The notes beneath the pieces are model-generated. The model had not been told where the DNA came from. It did not search any database and saw nothing but the letters and a program-made list of their open reading frames with translations. Below are positions 1 to 9,331 of a stretch of DNA of 34,759 nucleotides, in pieces. The number at the start of each line of letters is the position of its first letter. The stretch's first letter is position 1. The DNA is taken from positions 1 through 34,759 of the forward strand of contig CALMVN010000239.1 of assembly GCA_937873225.1 (NCBI GenBank), read 5' to 3'. Both the position numbers and the translations under genes were made by a program. The stretch comes from an uncultured Acetobacteraceae bacterium (GTDB taxonomy: Bacteria > Pseudomonadota > Alphaproteobacteria > Acetobacterales > Acetobacteraceae).

Positions 1-41
1 AAGGGCGACCGCCCTTTGGCGGGTCCAGGGCAGAGCCCTGG
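1..41. repeat. Tandem double-hairpin intergenic element (REP-like), truncated by the window edge
   Basis: AAGGGC(1-6)-GACC-GCCCTT(11-16) followed by CCAGGGC(25-31)-AGA-GCCCTGG(35-41); two perfect short inverted repeats in non-coding DNA. Confidence 0.45.
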
Positions 42-73
42 CCTGTGCAGGTCGAACCCCGCCGCCGTTGGTA

Positions 74-1003
74 TCAGTCCCGGCCGGGCGGTTCCGTGTC
101 GGCGTCGTAGAGCACCTGCAGCACCACGCACCAGGCATAGCGGCTGTCGAGCGAGCTGCCGTCCGGCGCCGACAGCATCCCGTTCGGGCCGACCGGCACG
201 TGGGTGAGCGTCACCGCGTCGTCGACGTTGCCGCCGATCATGCTGAGCTGGTGCGCGTCCCGCGCCACCACCAGCCCGCAATGCGCCGGAAAGCCGTTGC
301 GCGTGGGCAGGTTCTCGTAGCGGACCCCGCGTCCGGTGCTCCGTCCGGCGCAGATCAGGTCGCCGAGCTGCGGCGCGTAGCTGGCCGGATCCTGCGCGCG
401 CAGGCCCGTCGCGGTGCCGGACGCGGCCGCGTTGATATAGGTGGAATGGTTCGGTGCGTACGGGAAACGGTCGCCGGCGCCGCTGATCCGCATTACGTAG
501 GAGATGAAGGCGGCCGACCAGGCGTAGCGGGCGTCGTGCTGGAAGTCGAACGGTGTGCCGGCGCCGTCGTGCTTGCCGGTCCAGCTGACCTCGGTCTCGT
601 ACGGATCCTGGCCGATCCACCAGTACTCGCCGACCCGCTCCCACAGCCCGGGCAACCGCTCCGGCTTGACGGCCGTGCCGGACGCGTCGGGCCGCTGCTC
701 GGGATCGTCGTCGTCCACCGGCTCGCCGAACAGGCGCCATTCGCGCAGGGCAATCGCCACCGCGTCCTGCCGGTTGAACGGCGCGAACGAGCGGGTGGCG
801 AAGTCCGGCACGTGCTCGTCGGGCGCTGCGGGACCCTGCGAGGTGCGGTACTGCGCGACCGGCGTCGGTGCCGGCACCGGCTGCGGCGGATGGGCCGGCG
901 GCGTGTCGGCGCATCCGGCGAGCAGCAGGGCGCACAAGGCAGACGGCGCAACGGAACGGGGCTGCCGCCTGCGGGGCAGGATGGGGGCTCGGTGCGTGGT
1001 CAT
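74..1003 (-). CDS. DUF2272-like domain-containing lipoprotein
   Basis: ORF with lipobox-like 'ALCALLLAGCADTPP' after MTTHRAP start (ORF track extends to 1087, but the internal ATG at 1003 lies just after the mtnA stop); body 'WSAAFISYVMRISGAG..FPYAPNHSTYINAA..LGDLICAGR..HCGLVVA' resembles DUF2272. Confidence 0.75.
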   Translation of the reverse strand: MTTHRAPILPRRRQPRSVAPSALCALLLAGCADTPPAHPPQPVPAPTPVAQYRTSQGPAAPDEHVPDFATRSFAPFNRQDAVAIALREWRLFGEPVDDDDPEQRPDASGTAVKPERLPGLWERVGEYWWIGQDPYETEVSWTGKHDGAGTPFDFQHDARYAWSAAFISYVMRISGAGDRFPYAPNHSTYINAAASGTATGLRAQDPASYAPQLGDLICAGRSTGRGVRYENLPTRNGFPAHCGLVVARDAHQLSMIGGNVDDAVTLTHVPVGPNGMLSAPDGSSLDSRYAWCVVLQVLYDADTEPPGRD

Positions 1004-1010
1004 CGTGGTC

Positions 1011-2117
<1,107 letters not shown>

Positions 2118-2684
2118 GTCGAGGAACGCTCCGGCGAGAACCGAACCGCCGCTGGGGAAGGCGCAGCGGCCGCGGTGTCCTAGCATCGCGTCGCCGCCGG
2201 CGCACCCGTTCCCGGATGCCGCCACGATCGCATCGGCGTGTGACCGGCACCGTCGGTCACGGCCTTCCGTACGCCTGGAAGGGAGCGGCCGAACCGGATC
2301 GCGAGATGCCAGCGCGCAACTGCATCCTCGCGATCCGCACGCAGGGGTGTGGCAGCGCCGACTCACCGGCGGGCGGAAGATCCCGATACCGGCGGTCTCA
2401 CGGAACTTTAGTGTAACGGTTGCTTTTCGTTGACAGAACTGTGCGGTTCAAGGATGAGCGTGTTTGATCGTGTGTCATCGAGCGGCGATTCGCACTGTCG
2501 GCTTCGTGCCGATCGACCCGCTCCGGGGTGACCGCGCGGCCGGAACAGGACAAGCCCGCATGCTGCATGTCGATTGCGTGGGCCAAGCGAGGCGCTCGCC
2601 TTCCGCCCGGTCCCGCTCGCGGCGCGAGTCGACCCGCATTCTTCCCACCCAGCCATCATCTCCATCAAGCAGAGGGTTTCGATC

Positions 2685-3740
2685 ATGACCAGCGACACCA
2701 CCGACGGCAGGCGCACCCGCGCCATGGCCGTGCGGGCAGGCGGCCGGCGTACTGCCGGCTCCGGCGCGCGCAGCGGCACCGCCCGGACCATGCGCACCGG
2801 CGCCACCGCGTCCACGCGGTCGGCGGCGGCCAAGAAGCTTGGCTCCAAGTCGGCAAAGCCTGCCAGGACGGCCAAGCCGGCAGCGAAAGGCACGCGCACG
2901 GCAAAGGCGCCGACGCGGACGACCAAGGCCCGGGCGACCACGGCGCGGGCAACCCAGGCGCGGGCAACCAAGACACCGGCGACCAAGGCACCGGCGACGC
3001 GCGCTAAGACCGCCCGGACCCCCGCCCGGACCCCCGCGCGCACCGCCAAGGCCGCAGCGTCCGCCAGGGCCGCCGCGCCGAAGCGGACGACGCGCGCGAA
3101 GGCCGCGCCGGCGACCAAGCGCACTGCAGCCGCCCGCACGACGACGCGTGCCACGTCCGGCCGCACCACGACCACCCGCACCACGCGTGCCGGCACGGCC
3201 GCGACGCGGAAGACGCCTGCCCGCACCGCCCGCGCGAGCACGGCGCGAACCGGCACGGCTCGGACCACGAAGGCGGCCACAAGCGCACGCGGAACGAAGC
3301 GGACGGCGACGGGCACCACGCGCAAGACAACCGCCAAGGCCGACACCGCGCGCTCGATGCGCACCGCCAAGAGCCCGGCCACCCGTTCTGCGGCGGCGAA
3401 GTCCCTGGCATCCACGCGCAGGACCCGTGGCACGCCTTCGGACACGGCGGACAAGCCGGCTGCCCGGACGTCCACCCGGACCACACGAGCAAAGACGGCC
3501 GAAACCGCAACGCGCGCCGATACGCAGGCCCCATCCGACAAGCACGACGCCGCGGTGAAGATGCGCCGTTCTCCCAGCGCCGCGACGCGACGGAAGGCCT
3601 CGGAGGAGCTGCGCGAAGCGTCGCCGGTTGGGCATCGTCGTCGCAAGGCTGCGCCGGAGGCAGCAAGCGAGACGCCGCCGCCGGTCGACGACTCCGCACC
3701 GGTCGAGCCGCAGGCGGAAGAGCATCACGACGAGAAATAG
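2685..3740 (+). CDS. Histone H1-like, Arg/Thr/Ala-rich low-complexity basic protein
   Basis: MTSDTTDGRRTRAMAVRAGGRR.. long TAR/TTR/AKA repeats, acidic C-terminal tail 'PPPVDDSAPVEPQAEEHHDEK'; coding choice over long antisense ORFs based on start context and coherent composition. Confidence 0.65.
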   Translation: MTSDTTDGRRTRAMAVRAGGRRTAGSGARSGTARTMRTGATASTRSAAAKKLGSKSAKPARTAKPAAKGTRTAKAPTRTTKARATTARATQARATKTPATKAPATRAKTARTPARTPARTAKAAASARAAAPKRTTRAKAAPATKRTAAARTTTRATSGRTTTTRTTRAGTAATRKTPARTARASTARTGTARTTKAATSARGTKRTATGTTRKTTAKADTARSMRTAKSPATRSAAAKSLASTRRTRGTPSDTADKPAARTSTRTTRAKTAETATRADTQAPSDKHDAAVKMRRSPSAATRRKASEELREASPVGHRRRKAAPEAASETPPPVDDSAPVEPQAEEHHDEK

Positions 3741-3762
3741 CGCGTCCCGTCCGGAGCACGCA

Positions 3763-3799
3763 GGGAAGGGTCGGGTCGGATGTCGGCCCGGCCCTTCCC
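3763..3799. terminator. Hairpin between convergent genes (possible bidirectional terminator, no strong U-tract)
   Basis: GGGAAGGGTCGGG (3763-3775) pairs with CCCGGCCCTTCCC (3787-3799) with one G:U; loop 11 nt. Confidence 0.4.
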
Positions 3800-3863
3800 G
3801 TCACGACGCAACGGGCCGCGGCGACGTGCCTGCGGCGTCACCCGACTTCGGAACGATCCGCCC

Positions 3864-4253
3864 TCAGGCACGCACGATCAGCGCGACGGCGCTGGCGACG
3901 GACAGGCGCGGCCTGCTGCCCCGCGCACCGTAGCCGACCGGCGCCTGGGCCTGCCGTGCGGCGGTCGCGACCACCCCCATGATCCTGTTCTGCACCTTGA
4001 TGGCCCGCCTGAGCAGTTCCCTGTTCTCCTCGACAAGCTGCTTCAGCCGAACCGCCAGCGCGCGCCGCACCGGATCCTGGTCCGCCAGGGCCTGTTCGGA
4101 CGGAGCGGAGGCCGCATTCAGCGCGTCGAGCGCCGCCCGCTTCCTGTCGACGAAGTCGCCGACGCGGCGGTAGTCGAGCGCCGCGAGGGCCGCGTTCTCC
4201 TCGGCAAGAACCGCCACCAGCTGTGCGACCGCGTGCTCCTGGTCCCGCGTCAT
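3864..4253 (-). CDS. FlgN-like flagellar chaperone family protein
   Basis: 129-aa helical protein 'LAEENAALAALDYRRVGDFVDRKRAALDAL..LVEENRELLRRAIKVQNRIM' directly downstream of rod-binding protein and flgI. Confidence 0.6.
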   Translation of the reverse strand: MTRDQEHAVAQLVAVLAEENAALAALDYRRVGDFVDRKRAALDALNAASAPSEQALADQDPVRRALAVRLKQLVEENRELLRRAIKVQNRIMGVVATAARQAQAPVGYGARGSRPRLSVASAVALIVRA

Positions 4254-4546
4254 CGCTGCTTCTCCTGCATCTTCAACATCTGCTCATAGATCCCCTCGGC
4301 CAGCCCGAAGCCGCCGTGGCTTTCCACCTGCTTGGCCATCTCGGTGACAAGCATGGGCTTGAAGTTCGACTCGCCCGCTCCCCCTCCGAACAATCCCTGG
4401 GACTGGTCCACCGTGTCGAACATCGGCTGCAGCAGCTGTCCGATCGTCATCGCCTCGAAGTCCTGCGCCGCCTTCATCACCTTCGGATTCAACTCCGACC
4501 CCTGCGCCGTCGGGCCAGCCGTCGGCGGAACCGCATCTATCGTCAT
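4250..4546 (-). CDS. Rod-binding protein (FlgJ N-terminal domain only)
   Basis: MTIDAVPP..'KVMKAAQDFEAMTIGQLLQPMFDTV..GGAGESNFKPMLVTEMAKQVESHGGFGLAEGIYEQML'; 98 aa; start overlaps flgI stop. Confidence 0.85.
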   Translation of the reverse strand: MTIDAVPPTAGPTAQGSELNPKVMKAAQDFEAMTIGQLLQPMFDTVDQSQGLFGGGAGESNFKPMLVTEMAKQVESHGGFGLAEGIYEQMLKMQEKQR

Positions 4547-5661
4547 CGCACCACCAGGTCGGCCTGCAGCGCACCCGCAGCCTTGATCGTCTGCAGGATG
4601 CTGATCATGTCGCGCGGACCCACTCCCAGCGCGTTGAGCCCGCCCACCAGGTCGCGCAGGCTGGGACCTTCCGCCAGGATGCCAAGCTGCTTGCCGGCAC
4701 CGGTGTCGACCTTGATCGAGGTGCGCGGCAGGATCGCGGTCCTGCCGCCGGAGAACGCGGCGGGCTGCGAGGCGACCGGCGACTCGTTGACCTGCACCGT
4801 CAGGTTGCCCTGCGCGATGGCGACCGTGCTGATCCGGACGTTGTCTCCCATCACGATGGTGCCGCTCGCCTCGTCGACCACCACCGTCGCCGGGGTGTCC
4901 GGCTGGACCAGCAGGTCCTCGATCCGGCCCAGCGTCGACATGACGTCGCTGCCGGCCAGCGCCAGGGTGACGGTCCGCGGGTCGTCGACCCGTGCGATGG
5001 CGCCGACGCTGTTGTTGATGACGGCCGCCATGCGCTCGGCCGTGGTCAGGTCCGGGTTGCGCAGCGACAGGTGCAGCACGTTGCGCGCCCCGAGGTCCAC
5101 CAGCACCTCCTTCTCGACGATGGCGCCGTTGGCGATGTGCGCGCTGGTGGGAATGTTGCGCGTGATGGAGGCTCCCGCCCCCTTGGCTGAAAAGGCGCTG
5201 CTGACCAGCTGACCCTGCGCCACCGCATAGACGTCGCCGTCGGCTGCCATCAGCGGCGTGACCAGCAGCGTGCCGCCGGACAGGTCGGTGGCGTCTCCCG
5301 TGGCCGACACGGTCACGTCGATGTGGCTTCCGCCATGGGAGAAGGCAGGCAGCTCGGCGGTGACCATGACCGCGGCGATGTCCCGGGTCTGCAGCGTCGC
5401 CTCCTGGTCGCGTATGTTCACGCCGAGGCGCTCGAGCATGCTGATCAGCGATTCGCGCGTGAACACCGAGTTGTTCAGCCGGTCGCCGGTGCCGTTCAGG
5501 CCGACCACCAGCCCGTAGCCGATCAGCTGGTTGCTGCGCACGCCCTCCACGTCGGCGATGTCCTTGATCCGGACCGCCTCCGCGCCCGCGAGCCGAGGCC
5601 CGGCGAGCACGGAAAGAACGACCAGGATCAGGAAGCAGAGCGTGCGCATCGTATCCTTCAA
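4543..5661 (-). CDS. flgI: Flagellar P-ring protein FlgI
   Basis: 'VRIKDIADVEGVRSNQLIGYGLVVGLNGTGDRLNNSVFTRESLISMLERLGVN' and C-terminal 'SLRDLVGGLNALGVGPRDMISILQTIKAAGALQADLVVR'. Confidence 0.96.
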   Translation of the reverse strand: MKDTMRTLCFLILVVLSVLAGPRLAGAEAVRIKDIADVEGVRSNQLIGYGLVVGLNGTGDRLNNSVFTRESLISMLERLGVNIRDQEATLQTRDIAAVMVTAELPAFSHGGSHIDVTVSATGDATDLSGGTLLVTPLMAADGDVYAVAQGQLVSSAFSAKGAGASITRNIPTSAHIANGAIVEKEVLVDLGARNVLHLSLRNPDLTTAERMAAVINNSVGAIARVDDPRTVTLALAGSDVMSTLGRIEDLLVQPDTPATVVVDEASGTIVMGDNVRISTVAIAQGNLTVQVNESPVASQPAAFSGGRTAILPRTSIKVDTGAGKQLGILAEGPSLRDLVGGLNALGVGPRDMISILQTIKAAGALQADLVVR

Positions 5662-5767
5662 GGGTCATCAAGCTTTATGCTCTACAGTCTGGCGCGAAAG
5701 GACGAACAATGTCTGAACGTCGACGACGGTCCGATCGATTCCGCGGCAGGCAAGGGGTTCGGCGACC

Positions 5768-6202
5768 ATGAGCGTGTCATCGATCGGTCCGGTCGGCAGC
5801 CTGCGGCCGCCGGCACAGGCGCAACCGGCGGCCCAGGCGGGCTTTGTTGTTCCCGCCGGAGCCGGGCCCGCGTCCTTGAACGTGCACGGCGTGACACGGT
5901 CGGCTCCGGTCGAGGCGTCCGTCATGCTCGCCCTGCAGGAACGCGCGGGCACCGAGGCCGGCGACCAGGAAGCGCGCCGGCATGGACAGCGCCTGCTGGC
6001 TGCACTCGCCGAGCTGCAGCGCGCCCTGTTGTCCGGCAGCGAAGCCGATACGCTCCAGGAACTTTCCCGCCTGAGCGAGGAAGCTGGACAGGCGGCCGAT
6101 CCGGCCCTGGCTCAGGTGATCCGGTCCATCAGGCTGCGTGCCCGTCTCGAGCTGGCGAGGGCGGCGAGAACCGGGGATCGGGCGTCCGTTCCGGGTTCTT
6201 GA
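5768..6202 (+). CDS. fliX: Flagellar assembly regulator FliX family
   Basis: 144-aa protein divergent from flgI (same arrangement as in Caulobacter), C-terminal helical region 'LLAALAELQRALLSG..LSRLSEEAGQAADPALAQVIRSIRLRARLELAR'. Confidence 0.75.
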   Translation: MSVSSIGPVGSLRPPAQAQPAAQAGFVVPAGAGPASLNVHGVTRSAPVEASVMLALQERAGTEAGDQEARRHGQRLLAALAELQRALLSGSEADTLQELSRLSEEAGQAADPALAQVIRSIRLRARLELARAARTGDRASVPGS

Positions 6203-6229
6203 CCACTGGGTGACAGCCTCAGTTGGCGC

Positions 6230-6258
6230 TTGGCTCCATCCGCGCCCATGGGTATAAG
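6230..6258 (+). promoter_or_regulatory. Candidate sigma70-type promoter for the dksA-like gene
   Basis: TTGGCT (6230-6235)-N17-TATAAG (6253-6258), in the fliX/dksA intergenic gap. Confidence 0.4.
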
Positions 6259-6308
6259 CCGCCCATTCCTTCTCGGCGGCGCACGCCGCCGCTTCAGGAA
6301 AGGCGCTC

Positions 6309-6722
6309 ATGATCACCTTGCCCTCCGATTATCGCCCGGCCGACGACGAGGAGTTCATGAACCCGCTCCAGGCGGAATATTTCCGCCTGAAGCTGCTCCG
6401 CTGGCGCGCCGACCTCCTGAAGGAGGCGGACGGCACCCTGGCCAGCCTGTCGGAAGGCGGCATCCACGAGGCCGACATCACCGACCGGGCCAGCGTCGAG
6501 ACCGATCGCGCCCTCGAGCTGCGTACCCGCGACCGCGCACGGAAGCTGATCTCCAAGATCGGCCAGGCCTTGTTGCGGATCGAGAACGGAAGCTACGGCT
6601 TCTGCGAGGAAACCGGGGAGCCGATCGGCCTGAAGCGGCTGGAGGCCCGGCCGATCGCCACCTTGTCGATCGAGGCGCAGGAGCGCCACGAGCGGATGGA
6701 GAAGGTCCATCGCGACGACTGA
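6309..6722 (+). CDS. dksA: DksA/TraR-family RNA polymerase-binding transcription factor
   Basis: 'SYGFCEETGEPIGLKRLEARPIATLSIEAQERHERME' DksA signature; 137 aa; degenerate zinc finger with one Cys. Confidence 0.88.
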   Translation: MITLPSDYRPADDEEFMNPLQAEYFRLKLLRWRADLLKEADGTLASLSEGGIHEADITDRASVETDRALELRTRDRARKLISKIGQALLRIENGSYGFCEETGEPIGLKRLEARPIATLSIEAQERHERMEKVHRDD

Positions 6723-6743
6723 TCCCGATCGCATCCGCAGGGC

Positions 6744-7466
6744 TCAGAACGGCAGCACGATGTCCATCAGCTGCTGCCCGTAGCGGGGCGTCTGCAGGTC
6801 GGTCAGCTGTCCCTTGCCGCCGTAGGAGATCCGGGCCTCGGCCATGCGGTCATGGGTGATGGTGTTGTCCCCGGTGATGTCCTGCGGCCGGACGATGCCG
6901 CTGACCTGCAGGATCCTGAGCTCGCTGTTGACACGGACCTCCTGGCGCGCGCTGACCACGAAGTTGCCGTTCGGCAGCACCTGGGTGATGGTGCCGGCGA
7001 GCCGCAGGGTGACGGTCTCGGTCCGCTTGGTGCTCCCGGTCGACACGTTGCTGTTGGTGCTGTTGGTCGAGACCGAGGCGGCACTCAACAGTTTCTGCTT
7101 GAGCCCGAACAGGCTCGGCACCCCCATGCCTTCCGACCCGGTGCGGGTGGCGGTGCCGTTGTTCTCGAAGTCGGCGTTGTCGGTGATGTCGACCAGCACC
7201 GTCAGCAGGTCGCCCACCTGCGCGGCGCGCTGGTCCTTGAAGAAGGCACGGCTTCCGGGCCGCCAAAGGCTGGCGAGGTCGGGCGGTGTCTGCTGCAGCG
7301 GCGGCATCGGCATGGTCAGTGGCCTGTAGTCGCGGGCCGCGGTCGGATCGGTGATGGGCGTCATGCTGGGCGGACGTCCCAGATCGGACAGCCGCGATAA
7401 GGCGCCGCAGCCGGACAGAAGGGAGCAGAGCGCCAGCCCGGCGATGGTGGTCGACCTGTTGATCAT
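6744..7466 (-). CDS. flgH: Flagellar L-ring protein FlgH
   Basis: Lipobox 'LCSLLSGCGAL', 'SLWRPGSRAFFKDQRAAQVGDLLTVLVDITDNA', 'GNFVVSARQEVRVNSELRILQVSGIVRPQDI'. Confidence 0.95.
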   Translation of the reverse strand: MINRSTTIAGLALCSLLSGCGALSRLSDLGRPPSMTPITDPTAARDYRPLTMPMPPLQQTPPDLASLWRPGSRAFFKDQRAAQVGDLLTVLVDITDNADFENNGTATRTGSEGMGVPSLFGLKQKLLSAASVSTNSTNSNVSTGSTKRTETVTLRLAGTITQVLPNGNFVVSARQEVRVNSELRILQVSGIVRPQDITGDNTITHDRMAEARISYGGKGQLTDLQTPRYGQQLMDIVLPF

Positions 7467-8518
7467 GGATAGGGCGCCTCCTGCGCCAGCCTGCTCCAGT
7501 TCCCGCCGCCGCCTGCCGACGCTCCGGATGCCAGCTGCGGCAGCCCGCCTTGCGGAACGCCGGACTGCAGGATCACCGGTGCGGTTCCGGCGTCGATCCT
7601 GACGTCGGTCGTGCTCGTGACTTGGCCGATCAGCACCGCATGGGACACGCTGTTGATCACGTGGATGCGGTCGCCGGCGGCACCCGCCTCCAGGGCCACG
7701 CCTGCGGTCGTCAGCGTCAGGCCGGCGCCTTCGAGCCGCAGCACCACGGGACGGCCGCGGCTGACCAGCATCGGCCTGACCAGCATGTCCCGCGTCAGCG
7801 GGACGCCGCCCGATCCCTGCTGCCTCAGCGCAAGGCCGTCCACATCCGCGATCGTCGTCATCGGCGTCCCGTGCAGGCTGCTGCTGCGGACGCGGACGAC
7901 CTGCAGGTCGGACGCCGACAGCAGCGAACCGGCCGGAAGCGGCTGGTTCAGCGCAAGCACGTTCACCTGCTGCTCGGCCCGACCGGTCACGCGCAGGGTG
8001 ACGGGATCGGCATCCGGCTCCGGGAACGCGAGCAGCGCCGAGAAGCGCCCGCTCTGGGCATCGTAGTCGAGCGTCTGGATCTCGGGCGCCGTCGTCACCT
8101 CCGCCGGCAAGGGAGGCGAGGCGAAGGCACCCAGGGAGACGTCGCTTCCAGGCGGCGCACCGCTTGCGATCAGGGCAGGCTTGAGGACCGCCATGATCTC
8201 CTCCCGCCTGACCACACGGGCCGGCCGGTCAAGAACGGCGGAGGCGTAGCTTGCGCCTGGCTGCCAGTCGACGCCGAACTGGGACGCGATCGCGACCAGC
8301 TGGCTGAACGGAACGGTGATGTGTTGTCCAGGAGCAGGAGCCGGGCCGATGTCGCAATCCTGTCCGGGTTGCAGGTCGCTGAACAGGTCCGACAACCTGA
8401 CGGTGTCGCCGTGCAGGGCCACCTGCCTGCGCAGCGCAGCAGCCGAGGCCGGCACGTCGTGCGCGAGAACCGCCGCGGCAACCGCCAATCCGGCGATGAA
8501 GCGTGGAGCACGGCTCAT
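7463..8518 (-). CDS. flgA: Flagellar basal body P-ring formation chaperone FlgA
   Basis: SAF-like C-terminus 'VLALNQPLPAGSLLSASDLQVVRV', 'DRIHVINSVSHAVLIGQVTS'; flanked by flgH and flgG with start/stop overlaps. Confidence 0.9.
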   Translation of the reverse strand: MSRAPRFIAGLAVAAAVLAHDVPASAAALRRQVALHGDTVRLSDLFSDLQPGQDCDIGPAPAPGQHITVPFSQLVAIASQFGVDWQPGASYASAVLDRPARVVRREEIMAVLKPALIASGAPPGSDVSLGAFASPPLPAEVTTAPEIQTLDYDAQSGRFSALLAFPEPDADPVTLRVTGRAEQQVNVLALNQPLPAGSLLSASDLQVVRVRSSSLHGTPMTTIADVDGLALRQQGSGGVPLTRDMLVRPMLVSRGRPVVLRLEGAGLTLTTAGVALEAGAAGDRIHVINSVSHAVLIGQVTSTTDVRIDAGTAPVILQSGVPQGGLPQLASGASAGGGGNWSRLAQEAPYP

Positions 8519-9300
8519 TTGAGGTTGGTCAGCGTCTGCATCATGTCGTCCGACGTGGTGATCACCTTGCTGTTCATCTCGTAGGCGCGTTGCGCGCTGA
8601 TGAGGTTGGTGATCTCGCTGACGACGTTGACGTTCGAGCTTTCGACGAAACCCTGCATGACGCTGCCGAAGCCGGACGCGCCGGGGGTGCCGGTGGTGGG
8701 GGCACCGGATGCCGTCGTCTGCACCAGCATGTTGTCCCCCTCGGCCTCCAGGCCGGCCTCGTTGGGAAACACGGCCAGCTGGAGCTGGCCGACCGTCTGG
8801 GTGGCGGTCTGTCCGGCCAGGGTGACCTGCACCTGCCCCGACGAGTTGATGGTGATACTCTGGGCGTTGGTGGGCACCGTGATCCCCGGGGCCACCGCGT
8901 ACCCGTCGGACGTCACGATGGTGCCGTCCGAGGCCAGTGCCAGGGTGCCGTCGCGCGTGTAGGCGGTGTCGCCGGACGGCAGGGTGACCTGGAAGTAGCC
9001 GTTGCCCTGGATGGCGAGGTCGAGGCTGTTGCTGGTCTGGGTGAGGTTGCCCTGCTCGCTGATCCTGTAGATGGCAGCCGTCTTCACGCCGAGGCCGACC
9101 TGGGCGCCGGACGGCACGACGCTGCCACTGTCGGAACTGTTCGAGCCGACGCGACGGAGGTCCTGATAGATCAGGTCCTGGAACTCGGCACGCCTGCGCT
9201 TGAAGCCGGTCGTGGTCATGTTGGCGATGTTGTTCGAGATGACCTCGACGTTGGTCTGCTGGGCCTGCATCCCGGTGCCGGCGATATCAAGTGAGCGCAT
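8515..9300 (-). CDS. flgG: Flagellar basal-body rod protein FlgG
   Basis: 'MRSLDIAGTGMQAQQTNVEVISNNIANMTTTGFKRRRAEFQDLIYQ' and 'NVNVVSEITNLISAQRAYEMNSKVI'. Confidence 0.96.
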   Translation of the reverse strand: MRSLDIAGTGMQAQQTNVEVISNNIANMTTTGFKRRRAEFQDLIYQDLRRVGSNSSDSGSVVPSGAQVGLGVKTAAIYRISEQGNLTQTSNSLDLAIQGNGYFQVTLPSGDTAYTRDGTLALASDGTIVTSDGYAVAPGITVPTNAQSITINSSGQVQVTLAGQTATQTVGQLQLAVFPNEAGLEAEGDNMLVQTTASGAPTTGTPGASGFGSVMQGFVESSNVNVVSEITNLISAQRAYEMNSKVITTSDDMMQTLTNLK

Positions 9301-9331
9301 CTGGTCCTCGCATCATGCTGGTTCTCGTCGT

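Noticed and set aside
2430-2458. TTGACA (2430-2435) as a sigma70 promoter for the H1-like gene
   Set aside because: The hexamer at 17-nt spacing is GATGAG, a poor -10; ~225 nt upstream of the ATG. Not supported enough to list as a feature.
2408-3646. 412-aa and 417-aa minus ORFs over the H1-like gene
   Set aside because: V/A/R or G/R repeats complementary to the plus-strand repeat; no plausible start context. Kept only as a low-interest finding on multi-frame openness.
5690-5720. TGGCGCGAAAGGACG as a sigma54 promoter between flgI and fliX
   Set aside because: Has a TGGC-like -24 but no GC/TTGC at -12 with correct spacing.
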